The translations under genes and the position numbers were made by a program. This document shows, one piece after another, positions 16,674 to 25,798 of a DNA stretch of 64,000 nt. The stretch is taken from NCBI GenBank assembly GCA_013100805.1, contig CP040000.1:682001-746000 (forward strand), written 5' to 3'. How positions within the stretch are numbered: position 1 is the first letter of the stretch; every line of letters starts with the position of its first letter. Under the pieces are notes generated by a model. That model was not told the DNA's origin and searched no databases. It saw nothing but the letters and a program-made list of their open reading frames with translations. Source of the DNA: Candidatus Saccharibacteria bacterium oral taxon 488 (GTDB lineage: Bacteria > Patescibacteriota > Saccharimonadia > Saccharimonadales > Saccharimonadaceae).

Positions 16674-17513
16674 TCACTTCGACTGCCTCGTCTGTTTTTT
16701 AGCTATTTGCTCAAAGACGCCATCGCCCAAGAGATGCCGTGCGTAGAAGAGAACTCTCGCCAATTTACCAACAAGATACCGACGTCGTGGATGCTTACTC
16801 TCAATAACTGTCGCTACTGTATACGCGACCACGCTAGGCGGTGACATGGTCCTATATGACTGAGATAAGTTGTGCGATATTGCCTTTGCCACGCCGCTAT
16901 AGGCCCCATTTGACGAATAACGAGTAAGCGGCTCTTCAGCTAATTTGTAGCAATTTGTAGCAATCAAGCCAGGCTCAATTATCACAAGCTTGATGTTGTA
17001 TTCCTGCAGCTCTAGCCGCAAGCTATCGGAAAACCCCTCGATAGCGTGCTTTGAAGCATGATACCAGGCACCGAGCGGAAAATACACTCTGCCTCCAACC
17101 GATGACATATTAATAATCAAGCCCGAGCCCGCCTCTCTCATGCTAGGCAGCACAAGCTGCGTCAGCCTAGCCAACCCAAATACATTCACCTCAAACTGCC
17201 TGCGGGCCTGTTCAATTGGAACGTCCTCTACCGCCCCCAGTAATCCATAGCCAGCATTATTGATAAGTACATCTATTCTTCCCTGCTCGTCACAAATCTT
17301 TTTTACCGCAGCCTCAAGTGATTTTTCATCTTTCATATCACCCGGTATTGGCCGAAGACCTTTAATTTCTTGAAGCACCTCACTATTTCGAGCAAATCCG
17401 TACACTATGTGGCCTTTCTGCAAAAGCAGCTCGGCGGTCGCTCTTCCGGTACCGCTGGATGCTCCAGTAATTAACACTACTTTATGATTTGAATTATACT
17501 TTTTTCTACTCAT
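16674..17513 (-). CDS. Short-chain dehydrogenase/reductase
   Basis: A 279-residue classical-type SDR: cofactor motif TGASSGTGRA (TGxxxGxG), NNAG, and the catalytic YHASK with an upstream Ser (NMSSVGG). It is predicted to be an NAD(P)-dependent oxidoreductase of an alcohol or aldehyde substrate. Start ATG 17513 is chosen because TATACT (17520-17525) ends six bases upstream; the longer reading to 17579 would run through the promoter and the MerR operator. It is divergent from a MerR regulator and almost certainly its target. Confidence 0.92.
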   Translation of the reverse strand: MSRKKYNSNHKVVLITGASSGTGRATAELLLQKGHIVYGFARNSEVLQEIKGLRPIPGDMKDEKSLEAAVKKICDEQGRIDVLINNAGYGLLGAVEDVPIEQARRQFEVNVFGLARLTQLVLPSMREAGSGLIINMSSVGGRVYFPLGAWYHASKHAIEGFSDSLRLELQEYNIKLVIIEPGLIATNCYKLAEEPLTRYSSNGAYSGVAKAISHNLSQSYRTMSPPSVVAYTVATVIESKHPRRRYLVGKLARVLFYARHLLGDGVFEQIAKKQTRQSK

Positions 17514-17519
17514 AATAGT

Positions 17520-17551
17520 AGTATAATCTATGGAGTATACTCTATAGTCAA
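17520..17551 (-). promoter_or_regulatory. MerR-type promoter and operator of the SDR gene
   Basis: Minus strand TTGACT (17546-17551), a 20-base spacer and TATACT (17520-17525). The spacer contains a 20-base dyad at 17528-17547 (arms CTATGGAGTA / TACTCTATAG on the plus strand, one mismatched pair). Overlong 19-20 base spacers filled by a dyad are the hallmark of promoters that MerR proteins activate by DNA distortion. Confidence 0.85.
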
Positions 17552-17577
17552 TAGGTAATGATGAGGGAGGTTTTACC

Positions 17578-17928
17578 ATGCTAATTCATCAACTTTCCAA
17601 AAAATCTGGTGTTTCTATTGATACCATTCGTTACTATACAAAACTCGGTATTTTACCGGTAACACAACGTCCTGCTGGAAGCCGCAGTTATTCAGACTAC
17701 GACGAGAGTGCACTCGAGTACCTCACGGAAATACGCCTCGCTAAATCAGCAGGCTTTACGCTGATGGAGATCAAGCAATACATCAAGGAATGGAATGACG
17801 GCCAGATTACACCCGATACGGCTATTGATATATTGCATAAAAAGATTGCGATGGTACGAAAGAAAAAGTCTGAGCTTGATGCAATAGAGACGATATTGAA
17901 GAGCAAGATAACACAGCTCCACTCCTAG
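17578..17928 (+). CDS. MerR-family transcriptional regulator
   Basis: The 116-residue protein has the MerR winged helix: IHQLSKKSGVSIDTIRYYTKLGIL and RSYSDYDESALEYLTEIRLAKSAGFTLMEIKQYI, then a dimerisation coiled coil ending ILKSKITQLHS. There is no cysteine-based metal site, so it probably senses an organic electrophile or drug-like compound. Start ATG 17578 has a strong GAGGGAGG site. It is divergent from the SDR gene with the shared operator in between, and the central AGTATACT of the operator could also serve as its own -10 (autoregulation). Confidence 0.93.
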   Translation: MLIHQLSKKSGVSIDTIRYYTKLGILPVTQRPAGSRSYSDYDESALEYLTEIRLAKSAGFTLMEIKQYIKEWNDGQITPDTAIDILHKKIAMVRKKKSELDAIETILKSKITQLHS

Positions 17929-17970
17929 CTACATTGCCATAATTGAGCACTCTGCTACCTACTTTGGGGA

Positions 17971-19815
17971 CTATTCCAGCCCCAATTCCTTTATCTGCGC
18001 TGGATCAACCGTTGATGGCGAATCCATCATCACGTCAACGCCGGAGCCGTTCTTTGGAAAGGCTAGGGTCTCGCGGACATTAGTTTCGTCAATGAGTTCC
18101 ATGAGGATGCGATCGACACCAAAGGCACAGCCAGCGTGCGGCGGCGCACCGTATTTGAAGGCGCTGAGCATGGCGCCAAATTTTTCCTCAACGTAACTTT
18201 CGCTAAAGCCAAGCAGATCGAATACTCTGTACAGTACCGCTGGGTTGTGGTTGCGCACACCGCCAGAGCAGATTTCATAGCCGTTCATCACCATGTCGAA
18301 CTGGTCAGCCACGATAGCCAGTTTTTCAGCATCAGTGTTCGCCGATTCCAGCGCCTCTAGGCCGCCCTTTGGCATACCAAATGGGTTGTGACCAAAGTCA
18401 AGCTTCTTGCCATGATCATCCCATTCATAGAACGGAAAATCGATAATCCAAGCCAAGGCTACCTCATCCGATTTTTTCAAGTTGAAGTGAGTGGCAAATT
18501 CGTTTCGTAGGCGACCAAGCACGGCGTTGACGACCGGGCGAGTGTCAGCGCCGAAGAAGACAACATCACCGTCTTCAGGTTTCATTGTATCTATAAGTAA
18601 TCTATGTTCTTCGTCTGACAAGTGTTTTGCCACTGGCGAAATCGCATCATAGCCATAAAAATCACTACTAGTGATCGGGATTACATATCCCTGTGCCTCG
18701 TCGGGGTGTTTTATTTTAACATATTTAATGTAAGGCAAACCGCCCGCTCCCTCACTTGTAGCAATATCCTCAAACTGTTTGATTTGCTTGCGGCTGAGGC
18801 TGGCGCCGTTCTTCACGCAAATGGCCTTGATGCACTCAGCGTTTTTGAACACGCCAAATTCAGTGTTGGCGAATACATCGGTCAACTCAATCAGCTCCAT
18901 GCCAAAGCGCAAATCTGGCTTGTCCGATCCATACGTTTCCATGGCGTCGCGATAGGAAATACGCGGAATCGGCTGGCCATCGCCTACCGACAGATCACTC
19001 AAATCCAGCAATTTCTTGCCAGCAAAATCGGTCGCGAGCTGCCGTATCAGCGGCTCAACCTCCTGGCGAACCTCCTCGCCGCCTTCAACGAAGCTCATCT
19101 CGAGATCCAGCTGGTAAAACTCACCGTACAGTCGATCAGCCCGAGGATCTTCATCGCGAAAACACGCCGCCAACTGGTAATATCGCGGCACACCGCCGAC
19201 CATCAATAGCTGCTTGAACTGCTGCGGTGCTTGCGGCAGAGCGTAAAACTTACCTTCTTGTAGACGACTGGGGATCAGAAAATCGCGCGCGCCCTCGGGG
19301 CTAGAATTTGCCAAAATCGGTGTCTGAATCTCAATGAAGCTGCGGTCATCCATGTATTGATGTATTCGTCGGTACATTTCAGCACGTTTTTTCAGCATCT
19401 GCTGCATCTTTTGGCGGCGCAGATCAAGGTAACGATATTTGAAACGGAGGTCCTCGCCCGCTTGGTTTTCCTCGGCGAACGGCTGGATTGGCAAGGTCTC
19501 AGCACGGTTAAGAATTTCCAAATTTTCCACCACAATTTCTACATTACCACTGGTAATATTTGGATTTTTCAAACCTTCGCCGCGCTCCGTCACCACACCG
19601 CTGGCACGAATCACAAACTCATCGCGCAGGCTCTCCGCCAGACGAAACGCCTCCGCCTGCTCAGGATTAATCACCAACTGCACCAACCCGGTATGATCGC
19701 GTAGGTCAATAAAAATCAGCCCGCCGTGATCGCGCCGGGAATGCACCCAGCCAGCCACCGTAATTATTTCCCCAACACTATCAGGGGTATGTATCGCCAA
19801 AACTCTCTTTTTCAT
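17971..19815 (-). CDS. aspS: Aspartyl-tRNA synthetase
   Basis: A 614-residue class II synthetase of the bacterial type: N-terminal OB fold (VAGWVHSRRDHGGLIFIDLRD), motif 2 region (YYQLAACFRDEDPRADR, then GEFYQLDLEMSF), the bacterial GAD insertion domain (about residues 290-420) and motif 3 GCAFGVDRILMEL. It charges tRNA-Asp; whether it also charges tRNA-Asn cannot be settled from the sequence. An extended -10 (TGCTATAAT, box 19823-19828) ends seven bases before the ATG and contains the stop codon of ruvB. Confidence 0.97.
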   Translation of the reverse strand: MKKRVLAIHTPDSVGEIITVAGWVHSRRDHGGLIFIDLRDHTGLVQLVINPEQAEAFRLAESLRDEFVIRASGVVTERGEGLKNPNITSGNVEIVVENLEILNRAETLPIQPFAEENQAGEDLRFKYRYLDLRRQKMQQMLKKRAEMYRRIHQYMDDRSFIEIQTPILANSSPEGARDFLIPSRLQEGKFYALPQAPQQFKQLLMVGGVPRYYQLAACFRDEDPRADRLYGEFYQLDLEMSFVEGGEEVRQEVEPLIRQLATDFAGKKLLDLSDLSVGDGQPIPRISYRDAMETYGSDKPDLRFGMELIELTDVFANTEFGVFKNAECIKAICVKNGASLSRKQIKQFEDIATSEGAGGLPYIKYVKIKHPDEAQGYVIPITSSDFYGYDAISPVAKHLSDEEHRLLIDTMKPEDGDVVFFGADTRPVVNAVLGRLRNEFATHFNLKKSDEVALAWIIDFPFYEWDDHGKKLDFGHNPFGMPKGGLEALESANTDAEKLAIVADQFDMVMNGYEICSGGVRNHNPAVLYRVFDLLGFSESYVEEKFGAMLSAFKYGAPPHAGCAFGVDRILMELIDETNVRETLAFPKNGSGVDVMMDSPSTVDPAQIKELGLE

Positions 19816-19823
19816 ATCTGTTA

Positions 19824-20825
19824 TTATAGCATATTGATGTGTTTTTTCGCCTTTGGCGTCACCCGACGGCCGCGCGGTGTACGCTCAATGAAGCCAATTT
19901 GCAGCAGATACGGCTCATAAAAATCCTCAATCGTCGTCGCTTCATCACCAGTCAGCGCAGCAATGGTCGTTAGCCCCACCGGATTATCACCATAGTTTTC
20001 CAGGATTGATTGTAGCAAATTACGGTCAGCCGGATCCAAGCCCAGCTCGTCCACTTCCAACATTTCCAAGGCGCTTGTTGTTGTTTTCACATCAATTATG
20101 CCATCGCCGTTGACGTCGGCATAGTCGCGCACGCGCTTGAGTAGACGGTTGGCGATGCGTGGCGTCAAGCGGGCCCGCGTCGATAATAAGCTTGCTGCTT
20201 CATGCCGAATCGACGACTCTAAAATAGCCGCACTCCGCGTCACAATTTTAGCGATATCCTCTGGTTCGTAAAATTCCAAGCGATAAATATGCCCAAATCG
20301 ATCGCGCAGCGGTGCCGCCAGACTACCCGTCCGCGTCGTCGCACCAATCACCGTAAACCGCGGCAGATCCAGCCGAATCGACCGAGCCGCCGGCCCTTTG
20401 CCGATGACGATATCCAGCTTGAAATCTTCCATGGCCGAATATAAAATCTCTTCCACCGCCCGGCCGAGCCGATGAATTTCATCGATGAACAAAATGTCGC
20501 CGTCTGCCAAATTGGTCAAAATCGACGCCAAATCACCCGCTTTCTCAATGGCCGGGCCGCTGGTAATGCGCAAATTCGTACCCATCTCGTTAGCGATCAC
20601 CGTCGCCATGGTCGTCTTACCCAGTCCTGGCGGGCCGTAGAGTAACACATGATCCAGCGGCTCGCCGCGCTTCTTTGCCGCTTCAATTGCCAAGCGCAAA
20701 TTGCGCTTCAACCGCTCCTGGCCAACATACTCACTAAAGCTCTGCGGACGCAGACTGATTTCAATTCGCTGCTCCTCAGCATCATCATCGTGCGGACTGG
20801 TATCGACTATTCTCTCAATTGCCAT
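19824..20825 (-). CDS. ruvB: Holliday junction branch migration helicase RuvB
   Basis: A 333-residue AAA+ motor: Walker [12 protein letters not shown], Walker [11 protein letters not shown], sensor 1 VIGATTRTG, arginine finger region LRDRFGH, and a C-terminal winged helix ([26 protein letters not shown]; ends [15 protein letters not shown]). It pumps DNA through the RuvA tetramer. The leaderless start follows TGATATAAT (box 20832-20837) by six bases. ruvA and ruvC are in the window but not in one operon with it. Confidence 0.97.
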   Translation of the reverse strand: MAIERIVDTSPHDDDAEEQRIEISLRPQSFSEYVGQERLKRNLRLAIEAAKKRGEPLDHVLLYGPPGLGKTTMATVIANEMGTNLRITSGPAIEKAGDLASILTNLADGDILFIDEIHRLGRAVEEILYSAMEDFKLDIVIGKGPAARSIRLDLPRFTVIGATTRTGSLAAPLRDRFGHIYRLEFYEPEDIAKIVTRSAAILESSIRHEAASLLSTRARLTPRIANRLLKRVRDYADVNGDGIIDVKTTTSALEMLEVDELGLDPADRNLLQSILENYGDNPVGLTTIAALTGDEATTIEDFYEPYLLQIGFIERTPRGRRVTPKAKKHINML

Positions 20826-20856
20826 ACATTCATTATATCACTCACAGCGGAGCGCA

Positions 20857-21342
20857 CTAATCTCTTGTAAGCTGACTACGCAGCGCCTGCATAATTTCAC
20901 GAAACGTTTCGTCGCTCACTATATGCACCGCATCCTCTAGGTGTCGTGGCCATTTTGGATCAGGAAAATCCTCGCCGGCAAATGTAGCACCACCAAGGTA
21001 GCGCGGATACAAATGCCAGTGCACGTGTGTTGGCCGGCCGGCCTTAATTGCATTATTCATCAGGCATTCCCAGTTACACACGTCGGCGCCAAACGCTTCT
21101 TTGACTGCCCGTTCAATTTGACGAATTACCTGATGGAGCTCCGCCCAATCTGCCTCGTCCAGCTCCGACAATGTTTTCTTGTGCTGGCGCAGAGTGATAA
21201 ATGACTTACCCAAATAGCACTGATTCCTATCAAGCACCGCCACCCAACGTTCGGTTTGCAATATGACGTTCTCGTCAGCCGCCGTCTGACCAACGAGCAG
21301 CGGACAGATTTCACATTCCTTCTTTGTTGTGCATGTATTCAT
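20857..21342 (-). CDS. HIT family nucleotide hydrolase/transferase
   Basis: The 161-residue protein has the histidine triad as THVHWHLYPRY (HxHxH) and an N-terminal cysteine pair (CTTKKECEIC) that may bind zinc. HIT proteins hydrolyse or transfer AMP from nucleotide conjugates, for example Ap4A. AGGAGG stands before the ATG and TGGTATAAT a little further upstream. Downstream ruvB follows after 31 bases with its own promoter. Confidence 0.88.
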   Translation of the reverse strand: MNTCTTKKECEICPLLVGQTAADENVILQTERWVAVLDRNQCYLGKSFITLRQHKKTLSELDEADWAELHQVIRQIERAVKEAFGADVCNWECLMNNAIKAGRPTHVHWHLYPRYLGGATFAGEDFPDPKWPRHLEDAVHIVSDETFREIMQALRSQLTRD

Positions 21343-21407
21343 GATACCTCCTGGTATGGATTATACCACTTGGTAAGGAGTGTCTGCTTATAATTCGTAC
21401 CATATTA

Positions 21408-21436
21408 TTGCATAATTATAAATTATATTGTAGAAT
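21408..21436 (+). promoter_or_regulatory. Promoter of the metzincin-like protease gene
   Basis: TTGCAT (21408-21413), 17-base spacer, TAGAAT (21431-21436), ten bases to the ATG at 21447. The longer reading from the ATG overlapping the -35 is therefore excluded. Confidence 0.68.
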
Positions 21437-21446
21437 TGGTATCACC

Positions 21447-22790
21447 ATGAGCGAAAAGAGCAGCGTGTCGACTAGTGATAAACCGAAAGAACTGCCATTA
21501 CGAGTAAGAGTTCCATGTGTAATACTAGGCGGGATAATAGGAGGAGTGACGGGCTTTGTGGGTTATAACCATATAGCTCATCGTAGCCCTAAACCTCAAC
21601 CTGCAACTGCAACCGCAATAATAACCGAAACCGTTCAGCCGGCTGAGCCACTAGAGACACAGGGGCCATTTAGCCTGCCTGATATTCAACCTGTTATCAT
21701 CACCGACTCCTCAACAACAGAACAACATGTTGCTGAGGTGAGCAAACGCGCAAGAGCAGAGCTTGATAGAGCCGAAGACATCCTAGCTACCACCATGGAC
21801 GTCTCCAAGAGCACCGTTTATGAAGCAGTAACCATGCCAATGGATGAACATGAACAGCCAATTGACCCAGAAACAAAAAAGCCCTGCCCCCCTGTCGAAA
21901 AGATACGAGAAGTAGCCAATAAAATCCCCTCCCTCGGCGGTACAGCGATTCGCTATTTTATCCTGCCACCTCATTTATGCAACAACAGTCAGTTCGGCGC
22001 CTACGCCCAATATCACACACGAGACATCGTCACAAGATCAGACAATATGAATATCATCAACTCTGGCGTTATTATGCACGAAGCCGGACATTTGTTTGGA
22101 CTGCCACACGTAAGAAGGTTGAGAATTGAACACCCAGACCTAAAAAATGAGGAATGGCATAATATCAAACCAGAAGATTACGATATTACCAATGATTTGC
22201 GAAATGGTTACGGTCAATTCCCTATGCAAGCAAATGGCAGCATCGATCCAGCATCCGGGAAAACAAGTGTCATGGGCTATCATTACGAAATTAACAGCTG
22301 GTGTCTTACGCATGGAAGTTGTACTCACGTCTATAATGGACCCGAAAGAAACAAGCTCGACGATGAAAAATTCCCGATCCGTGACGTTGACCCAGCAACA
22401 TTGCGAGAGACTCCCGTTGACCTCGTAGTGTCTCCTGAGGCGCGCAATATTCAAGGTATCCGCGTTCCTGTGCCAGAAGATCATCCAATCCGCCACATTC
22501 GTGGCTGCAAGTCAGTCACCCATATTATCATTGGCGTTGATCACTTATATTATTCGGCCATCAACGGTAGCCCAGGCTTCACAACGTATATTGTTGCCGT
22601 TGATCAGGACAATAACCTCATCGAGATAGACGCACCGAAATTTGAAGAGTTGGCGTACTCCCCAACAGTATCAGATGAATTACTTGGTGAAAAACCGCAA
22701 TATATCTACAATGATAGTATGCTAGACATCAGCGTTACCGCAAGGCTTGTCAATAAGCAAGCTGTGCTGCGTATGACAGCGTTTAAGTGA
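21447..22790 (+). CDS. Membrane-anchored metzincin-like zinc metalloprotease
   Basis: A 447-residue protein with a cytoplasmic N-terminus, one membrane helix near residues 20-42 (VPCVILGGIIGGVTGFVGY) and an outside domain. At His211 it has HEAGHLFGLPH, the full metzincin zinc signature HExxHxxGxxH, and 65 residues later SVMGYH, a good candidate Met-turn. Cysteines around the catalytic core (PCPP, HLCNN, SWCLTHGSC) may form disulfides. It is predicted to be a surface peptidase; substrate unknown, but host or basibiont proteins are possible. The gene stands alone between divergent HIT and convergent ruvA. Base composition appears more AT-rich than its neighbours. Confidence 0.85.
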   Translation: MSEKSSVSTSDKPKELPLRVRVPCVILGGIIGGVTGFVGYNHIAHRSPKPQPATATAIITETVQPAEPLETQGPFSLPDIQPVIITDSSTTEQHVAEVSKRARAELDRAEDILATTMDVSKSTVYEAVTMPMDEHEQPIDPETKKPCPPVEKIREVANKIPSLGGTAIRYFILPPHLCNNSQFGAYAQYHTRDIVTRSDNMNIINSGVIMHEAGHLFGLPHVRRLRIEHPDLKNEEWHNIKPEDYDITNDLRNGYGQFPMQANGSIDPASGKTSVMGYHYEINSWCLTHGSCTHVYNGPERNKLDDEKFPIRDVDPATLRETPVDLVVSPEARNIQGIRVPVPEDHPIRHIRGCKSVTHIIIGVDHLYYSAINGSPGFTTYIVAVDQDNNLIEIDAPKFEELAYSPTVSDELLGEKPQYIYNDSMLDISVTARLVNKQAVLRMTAFK

Positions 22791-22795
22791 TAAGA

Positions 22796-23374
22796 TCATT
22801 TCTTCAGCGCCTCAGTCACTCGCTGTGCTGTTGGTAGATTAATATCAACGTTCTCTAGCGCCCTGGTGGCGTCAGCCAAGGTGTAGCCCAGCGCCATCAG
22901 CGCCTCTAACGCTTCGTCGGAAGTATTCAATTCAGTCTGGACTGGCGCGGCCGCTCGGCCGTACTGCGTCGGTAGGCCAACTTTATCGCTCAAATCAACC
23001 ACCACGCGCTCAGCAGTTTTTTTGCCGACACCAGCAGCTTTTTGCACGAAGGCGCTATCGGCGTTAGCAATAGCGTTACGGACGTGCTCTGAATCGCCCA
23101 GGCTGAGAATTGCTAACGCTGCCTTCGGGCCGACGCCCTGAACAGTGATCAGCATTTCAAACAGCTTCTTCGCCGCCAGGCTCGAGAAGCCAAACAGTTC
23201 TTCCGCCTGCTCACGCACATGATGATAGGTGTAAAACTTAACGTCTTGGCTGAGCGCCACCGCCTCGAAATCACCAGCCGACACGCTCACTTCATAGCCG
23301 ACGCCGTGAACGTCAATCACGATGCTGCCCGCGCCAAACTTTTCAGCGATCGTACCAGCGAGATGGGCGATCAC
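22796..23374 (-). CDS. ruvA: Holliday junction-binding protein RuvA
   Basis: The 192-residue protein has the three RuvA domains: OB fold (MIAHLAGTIAEKFGAGSIVIDVHGVGYEV), the two helix-hairpin-helix motifs (LITVQGVGPKAALAIL and FVQKAAGVGKKTAERVVVDL) and the C-terminal RuvB-binding UBA-like domain (SDEALEALMALGYTLADA). It forms the tetrameric platform on the junction. The ATG overlaps the PBP stop by four bases, so ruvA is translated from the PBP message. Confidence 0.97.
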   Translation of the reverse strand: MIAHLAGTIAEKFGAGSIVIDVHGVGYEVSVSAGDFEAVALSQDVKFYTYHHVREQAEELFGFSSLAAKKLFEMLITVQGVGPKAALAILSLGDSEHVRNAIANADSAFVQKAAGVGKKTAERVVVDLSDKVGLPTQYGRAAAPVQTELNTSDEALEALMALGYTLADATRALENVDINLPTAQRVTEALKK

Positions 23375-25791
23375 GGTCGTCTGTCTCCGCCGCCCGGAGG
23401 ATTGGTCGGGCCGGGCGAGGTGCCGCCGCTGCCACCACCCGAACCGCCGCCGCTGCCGCTGCCATTGCCGCCGCCTGGATTTTGGTCGTCATCGTCAGTA
23501 CTGCCACACGACGCAGTCTTTCGCGAATGTTTCGTCGCATCAAATTTGTCTTCGCTGATGGTGATGAGCCGCTTGGTTGCTAGGTCACAGACAGTGATCT
23601 GCTTAGTGGTGGACGTTTGCCGACAATCAGCAGCGTTCTTGGAATATTTAGCGGCGTCAAATTGATCTTCAAAAATTGACTCCATTTGCTTGGTCGCGAG
23701 GTTACACACCTCGATCTTTGGCTTGGTCTGATCACATTTCTCGGTCGGGAGGGCGTTCGAGAGGAAATATTCTTTGTAAGCACCAGGGCTGGAGTCATCA
23801 GCGAGGCCACCATTACTACTACAAACACTTCGCTGGACAACGCCGTTTGGCACGTCAAAGCCAGTTTTCGTGCCCGCCAGCAGCTTGGTTATTGTCGCCC
23901 GCCAAATTGGCGCTGCCACATCCGAACCGCCGCTGTTCATGACCTTGTTGTTGTTATTGCCGACCCACACGCCGACAGCATATTGCGGCGTATAGCCAAT
24001 CGTCCAGGCATCGCGGTTATCATTGGTGGTGCCCGTCTTGACCGCGACTGTTTTACCACCCACTGTGAGGCTACTACCAAACATTCCCGCTCGCGCAGCG
24101 TTGTCCGACAGGATGCTAGAGATGAGATAGGCGCCACCCTGGCTGATCGCTTGGCGCGTATTGGCTGTTTTCCACGAAGCGTTTTTGTTGAATTTGTCCC
24201 TGACTTCAGTGATGAGATTGAGCGATTCGTACTGCGTACCGCCATTGGCAAAGGCCGCGTAGGCGTTGGTCATCTCGCTCAGGCGAACCTCGGCCGAGCC
24301 AAGCGCCAGTGACAATCCGTAATTTTTATTTTCATCGAGCGTGCTGATGCCGAGTTTCTTGGCGGCTTGGATGGAACGATTAATTCCATACTTTTGCATG
24401 ATCAGAACGCTCGGGATGTTCAGTGACCAGCTGAGCGACTTGCGCGTCGTCACCTTGCCGTTCCAGCGGCGGGTAGCGTTGTAGGGCACATAACCATTGA
24501 AGTTAGTTAATTTATCATCAAAAACTGTCGCCGGCGTGATGGCGCCATCAGCCATCGCTTGCGCGTAATACAGCGGCTTGAAGCTCGAGCCAGGCTGGCG
24601 CGGCGTGGTCACCATATTGACCTTGCCCCATTCGGCATTATTATAGTCAGCGCTGCCGACTAGTGCCCGTACCTCACCAGTTTTTGGATCAATGACGATA
24701 CCGCTGGCGTTGGTGCCACCGAGGCGATTGATCTGCTTCATTTGTTTGGCAATATTTTCTTGGAGGAGATGCTGCGTGTCGAGATTCAGCGAGGTCTTGA
24801 CGCGGTAGCCCGAGCGCATGACTTTTTCGTAGCCATATTTGTCGCTGAGCTGTTTGATGACCATCTCGGCAAAATGCGGCGCTGCGGAATTCGTGTGAGC
24901 CGCCCCGCCACCGGCATATGCTAGCTGTGTGGCTTCTGCCTGCTGCTTCTGCTCCTCGGTGATAAAGCCTTCGGTCTGCATCCGACCGAGCACCGTTTTT
25001 TGGCGCTGCTTGGCATATTCGGCATTACCGCTGATCGGCGAATAGCGGCTTGGCGCCGGCAGCACGCCAACTAGCATACTACTCTCAGCCAGTGTCAAAT
25101 CCTTCGGCGATTTGTTGAAATAAACCTTGGCCGCCTCCTCGATGCCAAAGGCGTTTTCACCAAAGTACACCGAGTTGAGATACATCATCAAGATCTGCTC
25201 TTTGCTGTAATTTTGTTCAATGGCGATGGCCATAAATAGCTCTTGGTATTTACGCATAAAGCTATGTTCATTGCTGAGTAAATTGTTCTTGACCAACTGC
25301 TGTGTCAAGGTCGAGCCGCCGCCGTGCCGCGTAATCGCCGCCCGGAAAATACTGAAAATATTAAAGCCGCTGTGCTTATAAAAATCCTTATCCTCGCTGG
25401 CGATCAGCGCCTTTTTCATATTATCAGAGATATCTTTGAGCTGCACCAAGTTCCGTCGCTCGGCATTGCCAACGCTATAAATCACCTTATCCTTGGCGTC
25501 AGTCAGTACGATACCGGTATTATTGCGGTTCATCAGCCGTTCCTGATCAGCGATGTCGCGTGCATAGTAAAGATAGCTAGCAATCGGCACGATGATCAAA
25601 AACAGCAGCATTGGCAGCAGACACACCATAATTTTTTTCGGCCGGCTCAGCCGCCAAAACCACAAAAAGTGTTTGTGTTGACGCGGTAATTTACCAGGTT
25701 TTGCCTTGACCTGACCGAGATTGGCGTACCGACCCATGTGCGGCGGCTGCTTCTTTATCGGAGCTCGTTTTCCCTTGCCTAATTGCACCAT
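23371..25791 (-). CDS. Class A penicillin-binding protein (PBP1A type) with Cys-rich tail
   Basis: An 806-residue bifunctional peptidoglycan synthase: cytoplasmic basic N-terminus, membrane helix near 54-75, glycosyltransferase GT51 (EDKDFYKHSGFN, GGSTLTQQLVKNN, motif YLNSVYFG) and transpeptidase with SxxK (QPGSSFKPL), SxN (SLNIPS) and KTGTT. After residue ~700 comes a tail with two copies of a ~29-residue unit (VCNLATKQMESIFEDQFDA... and VCDLATKRLITISEDKFDA...), each bounded by cysteines, and a Gly/Ser/Pro-rich end. Leaderless start after TGGTATAAT (box 25798-25803), which contains the ruvC stop codon. Confidence 0.95.
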   Translation of the reverse strand: MVQLGKGKRAPIKKQPPHMGRYANLGQVKAKPGKLPRQHKHFLWFWRLSRPKKIMVCLLPMLLFLIIVPIASYLYYARDIADQERLMNRNNTGIVLTDAKDKVIYSVGNAERRNLVQLKDISDNMKKALIASEDKDFYKHSGFNIFSIFRAAITRHGGGSTLTQQLVKNNLLSNEHSFMRKYQELFMAIAIEQNYSKEQILMMYLNSVYFGENAFGIEEAAKVYFNKSPKDLTLAESSMLVGVLPAPSRYSPISGNAEYAKQRQKTVLGRMQTEGFITEEQKQQAEATQLAYAGGGAAHTNSAAPHFAEMVIKQLSDKYGYEKVMRSGYRVKTSLNLDTQHLLQENIAKQMKQINRLGGTNASGIVIDPKTGEVRALVGSADYNNAEWGKVNMVTTPRQPGSSFKPLYYAQAMADGAITPATVFDDKLTNFNGYVPYNATRRWNGKVTTRKSLSWSLNIPSVLIMQKYGINRSIQAAKKLGISTLDENKNYGLSLALGSAEVRLSEMTNAYAAFANGGTQYESLNLITEVRDKFNKNASWKTANTRQAISQGGAYLISSILSDNAARAGMFGSSLTVGGKTVAVKTGTTNDNRDAWTIGYTPQYAVGVWVGNNNNKVMNSGGSDVAAPIWRATITKLLAGTKTGFDVPNGVVQRSVCSSNGGLADDSSPGAYKEYFLSNALPTEKCDQTKPKIEVCNLATKQMESIFEDQFDAAKYSKNAADCRQTSTTKQITVCDLATKRLITISEDKFDATKHSRKTASCGSTDDDDQNPGGGNGSGSGGGSGGGSGGTSPGPTNPPGGGDRRP

Positions 25792-25798
25792 ATATCAA

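Noticed and set aside
17514..17579. Longer SDR from 17579
   Set aside because: Runs through the MerR operator and promoter and overlaps the divergent merR start.
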